A stretch of 35,525 nucleotides of DNA from CAYRTD01 sp964595055 (GTDB taxonomy: Bacteria > Bacteroidota > Bacteroidia > Bacteroidales > GCA-2748055). Where the stretch lies: positions 1 to 35,525 of the forward strand of contig CAZQOV010000010.1 of assembly GCA_964595055.1 (NCBI GenBank), given 5' to 3'. This document shows positions 25,728 through 34,580 of the stretch, piece after piece. The notes under the pieces were generated by a model. That model made no database searches, had not been told where the DNA came from, and saw only the letters and a program-made list of their open reading frames with translations. Every line of letters starts with the position of its first letter. Positions within the stretch are counted from its first letter, which is position 1. A program made the position numbers and the translations under genes.

Positions 25728-26288
25728 ATGTTACAGAAGAGAATTTTATTTCTTGCTATTTTGCTGGCCTTTGCGCTGAATTCCCTTGCCCAGGTATTTA
25801 ATACCGCTAATCTTTTAAAACCCGGAACATTTTCAGTTGGCATCAACCCGGTGGTGACAGATGAAGGAATCGAAAATGATATCCGGCTGAATGTATACGG
25901 AAGTTATGGATTGAATCAGCAAGTGGATGTTTCCATTCGCTATCGGATCATGGAGCATAAGGACTATTTCGGGGCCGATTTTGAATTCGCTCTTCATAGG
26001 GGACGGAAGATGGATGTATCTTTGGTTACCGGTGCACATGTGCGTTACGATATTGGACTGGATGGAACAGTCTGTGTTTCTTTCCCCTTAAATTATTATT
26101 TTACATTATTTACCGGACTCGATGTTGACCTCGAGCTTGGCAATGAAAAGACAGAACATTTTATATGGATCCCTTTAGGTGCCGAGCTCAAATGGACACG
26201 CAAGATTTCGGCCATCCTGGAGGTGGATATTCCCATGTCTAATTTTGCGTGGAATATTTTTGGTGGAGGGTTGGTATTTTACTTTTAA
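25728..26288 (+). CDS. Putative outer-membrane beta-barrel protein
   Basis: Protein of 186 residues with a signal peptide (1-21, ending SLAQ). The mature part is made of alternating hydrophobic and polar strands (IRLNVYGSYGLNQQVDVSIRYRIM, YFGADFEFALHR, MDVSLVTGAHVRYDIG, YYFTLFTGLDVDLELG, WIPLGAELKWTRKISAILEVDIPM) and ends in F (GGGLVFYF). Both are hallmarks of a small outer-membrane barrel of about eight strands. No specific family was recognised. It lies beyond the terminator of the export operon, so it is probably separately transcribed. Its stop codon overlaps the stop of the convergent acetyltransferase gene. Confidence 0.75.
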   Translation: MLQKRILFLAILLAFALNSLAQVFNTANLLKPGTFSVGINPVVTDEGIENDIRLNVYGSYGLNQQVDVSIRYRIMEHKDYFGADFEFALHRGRKMDVSLVTGAHVRYDIGLDGTVCVSFPLNYYFTLFTGLDVDLELGNEKTEHFIWIPLGAELKWTRKISAILEVDIPMSNFAWNIFGGGLVFYF

Positions 26289-26785
26289 ATGGTTAGCTTT
26301 AATTCCATGCATCGAAAAGGATGTTTCTGGTAATCAAAATGGATATTCCCTACCGGTTCATAACCGCATTTTTCGTATAGCCTTATTGCCGAAGGATTTT
26401 TTGTAATGGCATCCAGACGAATGGCTCTGAATTTTTTCTCTATTGCATACTCACGGGTAAAATTCATTATTTTTTCCGCTATATTTTCATTCCTCCAATC
26501 CGGATGTACAGCCAGCCTGTGGACATACAGGCAAGGGCCTGTGTATTTCCAGCCCATTTGATCATAGCCTTCGGGGACTTCGGTATTCAGGCAAACCACC
26601 CCTATACTGGCATGATGATACTGATAAAGAAACAGATTCCCTTTTTCAATATCCGATTCTACCTGATCAGGATCAGGATAAGCAGTATTCCAGTTATAAA
26701 GTCCATTTCTGTTCATTTCCGGAATACAACTTTTGTAAATAAATATTGCTTCAATGAAGTGATTATTAATAGCCCTGATGATCAT
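26285..26785 (-). CDS. GNAT-family N-acetyltransferase
   Basis: Cytosolic acetyl-CoA-dependent acyltransferase of 166 residues. The GNAT fold is recognisable from LYVHRLAVHPDWRNENIAEKIMNF (motif A), AIRLDAITKNPSAIRLYEKCGYEPVG (motif B, including the typical late Tyr) and a final beta-strand. The pyrophosphate-binding loop reads RNENIA where the consensus is Q/R-x-x-G-x-G/A, so its Gly is Asn. The substrate is unknown. It lies 9 bp after the amidohydrolase gene on the same strand and is probably co-transcribed with it. Confidence 0.87.
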   Translation of the reverse strand: MIIRAINNHFIEAIFIYKSCIPEMNRNGLYNWNTAYPDPDQVESDIEKGNLFLYQYHHASIGVVCLNTEVPEGYDQMGWKYTGPCLYVHRLAVHPDWRNENIAEKIMNFTREYAIEKKFRAIRLDAITKNPSAIRLYEKCGYEPVGNIHFDYQKHPFRCMELKLTI

Positions 26786-26794
26786 AGAGGGATG

Positions 26795-28429
26795 TTATTT
26801 TGGAATGGAATACATTATTTCTCCATCCATCCAGGTTTCAAGCACTTTGATCTTGTATAATTTCTCTTCATCGACCTTCATCAGGTCGTCTTCAAGCACT
26901 ACAAAATCTGCCAGTTTACCCACTTCCAGACTCCCTTTCTCATTTTCTTCAAAAGCAGATTTTGCGGCCCAGATCGTCATTGCTCTGAGGGCTTGTTCAC
27001 GGGTAAGAGCTTCCTCTGTTTGAAACCCATTTTTCGGAAAACCTTCCTGATCTTTCCGGGCTACCGCAGCATAAAATCCAAATAGTGGATTGATATCTTC
27101 TACCGGGAAATCACTGCCGTTTGGAAGCCATCCGTTTTCTTTTAACAGGGTTTGATAGGCGTAGGCATATTTAATTCTGTCGCCCAATCTTTCATCCGCC
27201 CAATACATGTCAGATGTTGCATGAGTGGTTTGAATAGATGGAATGATGGAGTATTTCCCAAACAATTTAAAGTCTTCCGGATGAATGACCTGAGCATGCT
27301 CCACTCTCCATCTTTTGTCATTTTTTCCTCCCAGGATATCGCCGTAAATTTTTAATATCATACGGTTTGCTCCATCTCCGATACAATGGGTGTTAACCTG
27401 GTATCCGCAGGAATCGGCAAGCCGTGAAATCCTTTCCAGGTAGTTTTCGGAAGCAATCAGTAAACCCTTATTGTCAGTATCATCGCTGTAGGGTTCCAGT
27501 AGTAATGCTCCTCTGGAACCCAGCGCTCCGTCGGCAAATAATTTCACAGAAGCAATATGCAATCGATTGGTTTTGAAAATTCCCTTATACATATAGCTTT
27601 CAAAATTTTCCCTGGTTGGATTCAACATTGCATAGATCCGGGTTTTAAGTTCACCTGACGCATTGAGTTCATCGATTGTTTCGATTACTTCAGTGTCTAG
27701 ACCTGCATCATGTACGGAGGTAAGACCCACCTGAAAACAATTTTCCTGAGCAGAGAGCAGAGCTTCTTTGATCCCGTCTTTTCCAGGCTGAGGTATGTTT
27801 TTCCTTACCAGATCGATAGCATTATCAATCAATACACCGGTAATTTTTCCATTTCTTGTGATAATATCCCCGCCATCGATTTCGGTGTTTGGGTGGATAG
27901 CTGCAATTTCAAGTGCTGTTGTATTTGCAATGGCTGCATGTCCATCAACTCTTCTGATCAATACTGGACGGTTTGGGAATACACTGTCGAGTCGACTGTT
28001 ATCCGGAAACTCTTTTACCTCCCAGTCATTTTGATCCCATCCCATGCCGGTTACCCATCCTTCGGGATATTTTTCTGCATGAACCGCTAACCTTTCCAGT
28101 ATTTCATCGAAGGATGTGGTTCCAAAAAGATTCGCCTCCCGCAGACTTTGTCCATAACCATAAAAGTGACAATGGGGGTCGATAAATCCTGGGTATACCG
28201 GCTTGTCTTTCAGATCAACAATCGTTTCAGAATTGTAATTGTTTGCTATTTCTTCATTGCTGCCCAGGGCCAGAATCTTTCCTTCATGAATTACCATGCT
28301 CTCAAAGATGTCAAAATTTTCATTTACACTGTAAATCCTAGCATTTTTAATTATCATATCTGTTTTAGTTTCCACGCCGCAACCATAAAGCAGGACGGTT
28401 AACATAATTATAATGATTCTGAGTTTCAT
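26795..28429 (-). CDS. YtcJ-like amidohydrolase, lipoprotein
   Basis: Metal-dependent hydrolase of the amidohydrolase superfamily (YtcJ/amidohydrolase_3 group), about 544 residues. The start chosen is the ATG at 28429 (MKLRIIII), which gives a clean lipoprotein signal with the lipobox LLYGC; an upstream extension to 28492 would run through the inverted repeat and candidate promoter. The metal motif HxH is in GFIDPHCHFYG. Later ligands and conserved blocks are SVKLFADGALGSRGA, NTHCIGDGANRMIL, RVEHAQVIHPED and LPNGSDFPVEDINPL, and the C-terminal end KGSLEVGKLADFVVLEDD is typical. The natural substrate of this group is mostly unknown. The GNAT gene follows by 9 bp. Confidence 0.9.
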   Translation of the reverse strand: MKLRIIIIMLTVLLYGCGVETKTDMIIKNARIYSVNENFDIFESMVIHEGKILALGSNEEIANNYNSETIVDLKDKPVYPGFIDPHCHFYGYGQSLREANLFGTTSFDEILERLAVHAEKYPEGWVTGMGWDQNDWEVKEFPDNSRLDSVFPNRPVLIRRVDGHAAIANTTALEIAAIHPNTEIDGGDIITRNGKITGVLIDNAIDLVRKNIPQPGKDGIKEALLSAQENCFQVGLTSVHDAGLDTEVIETIDELNASGELKTRIYAMLNPTRENFESYMYKGIFKTNRLHIASVKLFADGALGSRGALLLEPYSDDTDNKGLLIASENYLERISRLADSCGYQVNTHCIGDGANRMILKIYGDILGGKNDKRWRVEHAQVIHPEDFKLFGKYSIIPSIQTTHATSDMYWADERLGDRIKYAYAYQTLLKENGWLPNGSDFPVEDINPLFGFYAAVARKDQEGFPKNGFQTEEALTREQALRAMTIWAAKSAFEENEKGSLEVGKLADFVVLEDDLMKVDEEKLYKIKVLETWMDGEIMYSIPK

Positions 28430-28464
28430 CAAATAATGATTACACATAATAAAGACTTTCTGGC

Positions 28465-28497
28465 TAAATTTGTTCAAATAAACTTTGGACAAATTTA
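28465..28497. promoter_or_regulatory. Inverted repeat upstream of the amidohydrolase, overlapping a -7 motif
   Basis: TAAATTTGT (28465-28473) and ACAAATTTA (28489-28497) form a perfect 9-bp inverted repeat with a 15-bp centre. The left-reading arm (28497-28490, TAAATTTG) also fits TAnnTTTG and is 60 bp before the amidohydrolase start codon. The site may be an operator overlapping the promoter, or a coincidence in AT-rich DNA. Confidence 0.45.
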
Positions 28498-28540
28498 ACA
28501 GGCTTTTTTTATTTTTTAGGGTTAAAAGAAGACACTGGGG

Positions 28541-31500
28541 TTATTTAATGTAAAGCTTAGATTGATAAACCTTATCTGTCACGACCCTGATGAAATAAAT
28601 CCCTTCTGTAAGATTTCCTCTTCTTAAGATGAATTCATGACTCGTTTCGGAATATTCTTCTTTCATGATTTTTCCCTGGAGGTTGTAAATAATGATCCTC
28701 GCAGGCCCCGTATTTTGAGATTTCCAACTGATATGGGTTTCAGTATGGAATGGATTTGGAGATATATTCAACTCACTCCCGGGATATTCTTCAATATCTG
28801 TAGTCTTTAAGGTATTATCTTCCAGGTTTGAAAGGGAATGTACGAAAGGTCCCGACCCGGCTTTTCTGTTATCCGGAAGGGTAACAAAGCAGGCATCGGC
28901 TTTCCTGGCTTCAATTTTATAGAGTTTTCTGTTTCCGGGATTATTATCATTCCATTCGGTGAAACTTCCTGATATTTTAAATACCACTTCCATCTCATCA
29001 GCTTTCTCTCCGGCCCAAATATAATACCATGCTGGTTCAAATACTCCGCTTTCATCAATATAGGGGGTCCAGTCCAGCACATTGGTGCCGGGTTCAATTC
29101 CTTCTGATGAACCCAGATGAATGGTTTGATGATAAGGGCTAAATTCAGATTCATTGCCACATGTGTCAACCACTGTAATGGCATAGCGGGCAGCGAGTGC
29201 ATCTGGATTCGAAAAATAATCTTTAAAATAGGAATATTTTGCTTCGTAAGGGACATTGCCTATCGGGACATAATTATTGCCGTAGAGTTTATAAATGTTA
29301 TATGACTGAATTCCGGCGTCCGGGGTTCTTTCCCAGATGATCATATTTTTATTTTCAACCGAATCGACACTTACCATGCAGATTTCAGCATGGGGATAGG
29401 GCTCTGAAGCAATGATTTCGACGGTATCTGATACGGTGGTGCAATGACCGTTTGAGATGCTGGCATAAAATACGCCTGATGTATCGGTGAATATTTTTCT
29501 CTTCTGTAAATCATTATTCCAGGAGAAGCTGTATTCCAGTTCCGGGTTTAAGTTTTTCAGTTTTATGGCTATGCTTTGGAAATCACCCTTGCAAATGTAT
29601 TTCTCTCCCACCGGTTCGATCGATAGATCCGGTGATTCCAAAACCGTGAGGGTTTTTATCACTTCGGCAGAAAGATGATCGTTATAAGCGGTTAATTTGA
29701 CTTCATACTTTCCTTGTTTGGTAAACTGATGTTCCAGATTTCTGGTCGTGTAGTCTACGATGCCATCATTATGGATGTCCCATTCATAGCGGGTAAGTTC
29801 ATCGGTATTCTCACTGGTGTTGGTCAATACTGTTGGTTCAGGAAGGCAGGTTATTTGCGTTTCAAAATCAGGCTTTGGGGCTGTGACCGTTAATTTGGAA
29901 ATGCCATAATACCCTGACGAAAACCAGGTGTTTCCTTTTTTATCGATGCTGACATTTTTTATTGAGTTCTCAATGAGTCCATCCTCAACGGTGAATGTAC
30001 GCAGGTTTGTTCCGTCAAATTTTACCCCGCCGCTACTGCCTCCCATCCATATGTTGCCATGATTATCGGATGTAAGCCTGTTGCAATAGAAAGGGATTGA
30101 GGTGTTCTCAAAACTATTTTTTATGAAGCGTGACAGATTATATGCTGTCAGGACCCAGAGTGTTCCATCCTTATCAAATATCAAGGCATTGGCATTGTTA
30201 GAGGGTAGTCCGTTGGCGCTGGTATAATTTTCACCACTGAAATCATGGTAGTTCAGGTATCCGATTCCACCGCCACTTGTACTAAACCAGACCTTAGAAT
30301 CCCCTTTTACTGCAATTCCTGTTATGTTATTAACGGGCAGATTACTGTTATCGGTGGTGACTTTATGGTAAAAGTGATTTTTGGCATCAAACCTATAAAG
30401 TCCCTGTTCCGTTGCAATCCAGAAAATATTATGAACATCATCAAAAGCTACATCTCTTACGAACATATCATTCCATTCGGTAGCAATCGAATTTGAGATC
30501 GTAAAACAACTTGCATTATCCTTGGCATCCATACTTATCACCTTCAGTTTGTTGTCATAACCCAGAAAGGAATACCAGGTAATATCATTTTCATCAACCG
30601 CAAGGTGTTTGACCCAACTGTATCCGCAACCTCCATTGGCGTAAAATTCCCTGAAAAAGGTACCATCATATCCAATAACATAATTGTATTGCCCAAGCAT
30701 TCTGGAGGTCCCGTCATTAAGAAAGACGATGTCTTCTATATAATTGCTGTGAACGGAATTAATTTCAATTCTTGGCGTCCAGCCGGTCTGGCTGTCATTG
30801 ACTTTTGCCAGTCCGTTATAGCTGCCCAGCCATATTGTTCCACTGGCATCGGCCATAATATCGAGCACCCAATCAATTCTGTCTCCGGATTCACCCGATT
30901 TTATTGGGCCTGAGAAGCTACTTCCGTTATATTTATAGGCTCCGGCAGATGTGCCAAACCAGATATTGCCTTTCCCGTCCATGGAAATGCTATAGGTATT
31001 GGTGGGTAAATCAGAGCTAAAATCCGTCCAGACACCAGTATAGGGATTGTATTTATAAGCTCCACCATAGAAAGCAATCCAGATGTTACCTTCCAGATCT
31101 TTGGCGATATCGTAGGGACCCGTATCCTTTCCGAGGCGATTCCATGGGTCGGTAATTTCCTGTATTTCCCCTTCTTCATTCATTTTCCAGAGTGCACCAT
31201 TGATTCCCGGTACTCCAAACCACATATTTCCAAGATCATCACTTAAAATGGACCCCACATACCATTCTCCATTCAGGTCAATAACTTCCCAGGTTTCACC
31301 ATTATATTTTACAACCTGCCCGTCGTTTACCCCAAACCAGATATTTCCGTTTATATCTTCTGTAATTGTCTCACAACGCCATATTCTCTCATCCCCCACC
31401 TGATCAACGGTCAGCCACTGTTCACCATCAAATCTTGAAACCCCGCCCTGGTAGGTGCCAAACCAGTAATTTCCGTAAAAATCAATGTATATGGTTTTTA

Positions 31501-31732
31501 CAACATTCCTGGAAATCCCGCTGTTGCTTGTATTGAAAACCGTTACCACTGAACCATCACTTTTCTTCCGCTTAAAAGCACCTCCCGAAGTACACACCCA
31601 CAGGTAATCTCCTTCTTCAGCAAGATAATTGATCTGGTTCATATCGGTATAGTTGGTGATTTTGTATTGTGATTTTGACGGCATAACAAAAGCAAGCAGG
31701 ATCATTGAAATGAACACAAACTTTCTATTCAT
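28541..31732 (-). CDS. Beta-propeller/PKD protein with T9SS sorting domain
   Basis: Exported protein of 1063 residues. A signal peptide (1-21, ending PSKSQ) precedes about 600 residues with roughly a dozen repeats of the two-component-regulator-propeller type (pattern GNIWFGT..GGVYKYDG), enough for two seven-bladed propellers. A PKD-like domain (about 625-690, TRYEWDIHNDGIVDY) follows, then an Ig-like and a fibronectin-III-like region (about 690-880). Residues about 985-1063 form a T9SS C-terminal sorting domain (LNISPNPFHTETHISW ... GNLTEGIYFIRVV). It lacks the kinase domains of hybrid two-component systems, so it is probably a surface or secreted cargo protein handled by PorU-PorV rather than a sensor kinase. 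Ligand unknown. Confidence 0.9.
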   Translation of the reverse strand: MNRKFVFISMILLAFVMPSKSQYKITNYTDMNQINYLAEEGDYLWVCTSGGAFKRKKSDGSVVTVFNTSNSGISRNVVKTIYIDFYGNYWFGTYQGGVSRFDGEQWLTVDQVGDERIWRCETITEDINGNIWFGVNDGQVVKYNGETWEVIDLNGEWYVGSILSDDLGNMWFGVPGINGALWKMNEEGEIQEITDPWNRLGKDTGPYDIAKDLEGNIWIAFYGGAYKYNPYTGVWTDFSSDLPTNTYSISMDGKGNIWFGTSAGAYKYNGSSFSGPIKSGESGDRIDWVLDIMADASGTIWLGSYNGLAKVNDSQTGWTPRIEINSVHSNYIEDIVFLNDGTSRMLGQYNYVIGYDGTFFREFYANGGCGYSWVKHLAVDENDITWYSFLGYDNKLKVISMDAKDNASCFTISNSIATEWNDMFVRDVAFDDVHNIFWIATEQGLYRFDAKNHFYHKVTTDNSNLPVNNITGIAVKGDSKVWFSTSGGGIGYLNYHDFSGENYTSANGLPSNNANALIFDKDGTLWVLTAYNLSRFIKNSFENTSIPFYCNRLTSDNHGNIWMGGSSGGVKFDGTNLRTFTVEDGLIENSIKNVSIDKKGNTWFSSGYYGISKLTVTAPKPDFETQITCLPEPTVLTNTSENTDELTRYEWDIHNDGIVDYTTRNLEHQFTKQGKYEVKLTAYNDHLSAEVIKTLTVLESPDLSIEPVGEKYICKGDFQSIAIKLKNLNPELEYSFSWNNDLQKRKIFTDTSGVFYASISNGHCTTVSDTVEIIASEPYPHAEICMVSVDSVENKNMIIWERTPDAGIQSYNIYKLYGNNYVPIGNVPYEAKYSYFKDYFSNPDALAARYAITVVDTCGNESEFSPYHQTIHLGSSEGIEPGTNVLDWTPYIDESGVFEPAWYYIWAGEKADEMEVVFKISGSFTEWNDNNPGNRKLYKIEARKADACFVTLPDNRKAGSGPFVHSLSNLEDNTLKTTDIEEYPGSELNISPNPFHTETHISWKSQNTGPARIIIYNLQGKIMKEEYSETSHEFILRRGNLTEGIYFIRVVTDKVYQSKLYIK

Positions 31733-31855
31733 GATTTACAGGTTTTGAAAAGGAAAAATTTATAAAGCCATGGTTTATTAGAAAAATCATTGATAATATA
31801 GTGATACTTAAACAATCAATTTTCTTTAATCTCGTTATTTTACCGAATGAAACCT

Positions 31856-31863
31856 TATTTTTG
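31856..31863 (+). promoter_or_regulatory. Candidate -7 element deciding the beta-helix gene start
   Basis: TATTTTTG matches TAnnTTTG and sits 12 bp before the ATG at 31876. If used, transcription starts only a few bases before that ATG. This argues against any start further upstream, such as one near 31801. Confidence 0.4.
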
Positions 31864-31875
31864 CATACACTTTGT

Positions 31876-33327
31876 ATGAGAATACGCTATTTCATAATAA
31901 TTGTTTCTGTATTCATTGCTTTTCTTTCCTGTGAAAGAGAAGACTTTATGACTACCCCTGAAGCTTCACTCAGGTTTTCTGTCGATACCCTTTATTTCGA
32001 TACGGTTTTTACTGAACTGAACACCATTACCAGGAGTTTTACCATTCATAATCCACATAAGGATTTTCTGAAAATTTCGCGCATTCGACTGGCAAAAGGT
32101 GAAAATTCCGTTTATCGTATGAATCTTGACGGTGTTCCGGGAATTGACTTTCAAAATATAGAAATACCGCCACAAGATTCCATTTATGTTTTTATCGATG
32201 CTACCCTTGATCCGAATAACAGCGATAATATTTTATTACAGCAGGATTCGGTAGTTACAGAAACCAACGGAAACATTCAGGATGTGGATCTTGTGGCCTG
32301 GGGTCAGGATGTACATTTATTGAGAGGAAAAGTGCTTTCCACACAGACCTGGGCGAATGATAAACCTTATTTAATCATCGATTATGTGTATGTCGATTCC
32401 TTAGAGGTTTTGACCATAGACCCCGGAGTCAGGGTTTACCTGCACCGGGATGCTATTTTTGCCGTGGCTGGTACCCTTATTGCAAATGGAGAAAAAGACC
32501 TTCCGGTAAGCTTTTCAGGGGACAGGCTGGAGGATGACTATCAGGATATTCCCGGACAATGGGCTGGAATTCATTTTATGGCCGGGAGTCGTGATAATAA
32601 ATTAAACTATACAGAAATACGAAGTGGAAATTTTGGAATGATTGTAGATACTTTCATGAATAATAACCCTACTCTTGAAATCAGAAATTCTACGATTGCT
32701 CATACGAGTTCTGTTGGTATTTTGGCAAGGGGGGCGAAAATACTGGGTGTAAATAATCTTATTTATCATTGTGGATCGAGTGCTCTGGCGCTTACTATTG
32801 GTGGGAGTTATGAGTTTTATCATTGTACCATTGCCAGTAGATGGGATTATGCTCCTTTACGCACAGACCCAGCAGTTTATATGTCAAACTATTACTATTA
32901 TAATGATACTCTTCCTTCAGGGAAAGTCGATCAGCAAGTTGAAATCCGCGATATCGAGAAAGCTTATTTTGGAAATTGCATAATATGGGGAGATCAGCAG
33001 AATGAGTTAATCATTGATAAGCATCATGATGCAGGAGAATTGAATTACTTTTTTGATCACTGTCTGGGCAGATTTAATCCAGAAGGGTTTAAGTTGGAAG
33101 AGGAAAGGTTTCCCGGATTGATTAATAATGAAGATCCGAAATTTGTTTCCTGGAGTAGTACTAATTACGATTTTCAGCCCGACTCTCTTTCTCCTGCCAT
33201 TGATGCCGGGAAAGATTCAATAGCCCTGAAATATCCTAAGGATGCGAACGGAAATAGCCGTCTTGAGGATGAGTCGCCGGATATTGGAGCTTACGAGTAT
33301 TTCTATCAGGAAGCGCCACAAAGATAA
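31876..33327 (+). CDS. Lipoprotein with Ig-like and beta-helix domains
   Basis: Probable surface or periplasmic lipoprotein of 483 residues. The signal MRIRYFIIIVSVFIAFLSC contains the lipobox FLSC, which together with the -7 motif at 31856 decides the ATG at 31876 over earlier start-like codons. The N-terminal domain (about 30-130) is an Ig-like fold with FDTVFTELNTITRSFTIHNPHKDFLKISRIRL, resembling choice-of-anchor/ASH-type domains. The middle and C-terminal parts show turns of a right-handed parallel beta-helix (GTLIANGEKDLPVSFSG, QWAGIHFMAGS, VGILARGAKILGVNNLIYHCG, YEFYHCTIAS, AYFGNCIIWG). The end SPAIDAGKD ... PDIGAYEYF is the typical closing motif of such proteins. Substrate or partner unknown; transcribed alone. 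Confidence 0.82.
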   Translation: MRIRYFIIIVSVFIAFLSCEREDFMTTPEASLRFSVDTLYFDTVFTELNTITRSFTIHNPHKDFLKISRIRLAKGENSVYRMNLDGVPGIDFQNIEIPPQDSIYVFIDATLDPNNSDNILLQQDSVVTETNGNIQDVDLVAWGQDVHLLRGKVLSTQTWANDKPYLIIDYVYVDSLEVLTIDPGVRVYLHRDAIFAVAGTLIANGEKDLPVSFSGDRLEDDYQDIPGQWAGIHFMAGSRDNKLNYTEIRSGNFGMIVDTFMNNNPTLEIRNSTIAHTSSVGILARGAKILGVNNLIYHCGSSALALTIGGSYEFYHCTIASRWDYAPLRTDPAVYMSNYYYYNDTLPSGKVDQQVEIRDIEKAYFGNCIIWGDQQNELIIDKHHDAGELNYFFDHCLGRFNPEGFKLEEERFPGLINNEDPKFVSWSSTNYDFQPDSLSPAIDAGKDSIALKYPKDANGNSRLEDESPDIGAYEYFYQEAPQR

Positions 33328-33600
33328 ACCCTGCTTTGACCTGATCCGCTTTAATAATCCTGTCCCAAATTTCTTAAGTGGCACATAGATAACCATATTC
33401 CGGTGAGTTGTTATCTTTCTCCAAAAATACGGGCTTAATCAGGCTTCATTTCTTAGCCAGGATCCTTTTGGCTATTAATTTTTAACATGCAGAAAATAAG
33501 ACTGATAGGAGTTGTTTAAAAAATATTTTTCCTTTTTTATTAATCCATACGCTGATATTTTGGGTTTTTTGACATTAAGAAATAAGAAGTAAAAAAAGCA
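33328..33600. other. Intergenic region
   Basis: About 270 bp, AT-rich, with no gene, repeat or clear terminator. A TGGCAC at about 33380 is not followed by a sigma-54 -12 box. No TAnnTTTG element was found close to the start codon at 33601. Confidence 0.4.
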
Positions 33601-33654
33601 ATGAAAATCTGTCTTTTATTGGTGTTTTTTTTTGGGGACTTTTATGCAGGTTGA
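33601..33654 (+). other. Signal-peptide start in another frame (frameshift)
   Basis: ATG at 33601 opens MKICLLLVFFFGDFYAG and then stops at TGA (33652-33654). The nuclease frame downstream lacks an ATG at this end but is open upstream to 33579. A shift of one base within the T9 run (33625-33633) joins the two frames into one 326-residue protein with a hydrophobic leader (MKICLLLVFFFWGLLCRL). Whether this is a sequencing error, a phase-variable switch or a real mutation cannot be told here. Confidence 0.6.
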
Positions 33655-34580
33655 CCGGGGAGGAGGACAGCCTGGTGATTTTCTTCTGGAATGTGGAGAA
33701 TATGTTTTATCCCGGTGATGACTCTTTGAGAATGGATGATGAGTTTACACCTGAGGGTGAACGTTTCTGGAGCTGGTATCGTTATTATTCGAAAAATGCC
33801 AGGATCTGGAAGACCATTATTGCAGCGGGAGATTCCAGACCTCCTCCTGTCATCTGCCTGGCAGAAATTGAAAACAGGCAGGTTCTCAAGGATCTTTTTA
33901 TTTTTTCACCTCCCGGTCAATTTGAATACGAAATCATTCATGAAGAGTCGAATGACCACAGGGGAATTGATGTTGCCATTTTATATGATCCTGATAGGAT
34001 TATATTGAGGAATTACAGGATTATCAGGGTTGATCTCAAAAACCTGGGAGGAAGAGAAACCCGGGATATTCTTCTTGCAAATTTTCAATATAAGACAGAC
34101 AGCTTCAGTATTTTTCTCAATCACTGGCCCAGTAAATATGGAGGTGCCGGTATAACTGAAAAATTCAGGATGAGGGCTGCTCGCAGATTGGTTGATGAAT
34201 TACATGTTTTCTATGAGGAAGAACCCGGGGTGAAGGCTATTTGTCTTGGCGATTTTAATGATACGGAATCAAGCAATTCAATCCGGTTTTTGATGGAGAA
34301 TGGGAAATTAAATTTAATAACTCCCTTAAATGATTATCCGAAAGGAAGCCTTAAATTTCAGGGCAGATGGCAGTTAATCGATCATGTCCTGGTTAGCCGG
34401 GGTTTGATATCTCCCGGAAAGGGTTTAAAAGCGGGCGATGTGAATATTTATTGTCCCGATTTTTTGCTGGAGAATGATTCCAAATATGGTGGAAAAAAAC
34501 CTTTCAGGACCTGGTATGGATTTTCATACCGGGAGGGTTTCAGTGATCATCTACCCTTAATAGTTACTCTTTCTTTTTAA
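33651..34580 (+). CDS. Endonuclease/exonuclease/phosphatase-family protein
   Basis: Mg-dependent EEP-fold hydrolase (DNase I-like). Visible motifs are FFWNVENMF (metal-site Asn), LAEIEN with E72, FLNHWPSKYGG, the catalytic GDFNDTE (about 199) and SDHLPL (298-303) near the C-terminus. All are typical of Bacteroidota exported EEP proteins, whose substrates (nucleic acid, phosphodiester or inositol phosphate) are usually unknown. In this frame the only start-like codon is TTG at 33651, with no signal peptide. The real start is probably the ATG at 33601, displaced by a one-base shift at the T9 run, which would restore an export signal. The last 17 bp overlap the end of the convergent CCA-adding enzyme gene. 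Confidence 0.85.
   Translation: MTGEEDSLVIFFWNVENMFYPGDDSLRMDDEFTPEGERFWSWYRYYSKNARIWKTIIAAGDSRPPPVICLAEIENRQVLKDLFIFSPPGQFEYEIIHEESNDHRGIDVAILYDPDRIILRNYRIIRVDLKNLGGRETRDILLANFQYKTDSFSIFLNHWPSKYGGAGITEKFRMRAARRLVDELHVFYEEEPGVKAICLGDFNDTESSNSIRFLMENGKLNLITPLNDYPKGSLKFQGRWQLIDHVLVSRGLISPGKGLKAGDVNIYCPDFLLENDSKYGGKKPFRTWYGFSYREGFSDHLPLIVTLSF

Noticed and set aside
28541..31732. Hybrid two-component system sensor
   Set aside because: The protein has propeller repeats but no transmembrane segment, histidine kinase or response-regulator domain, and it ends in a T9SS sorting domain.
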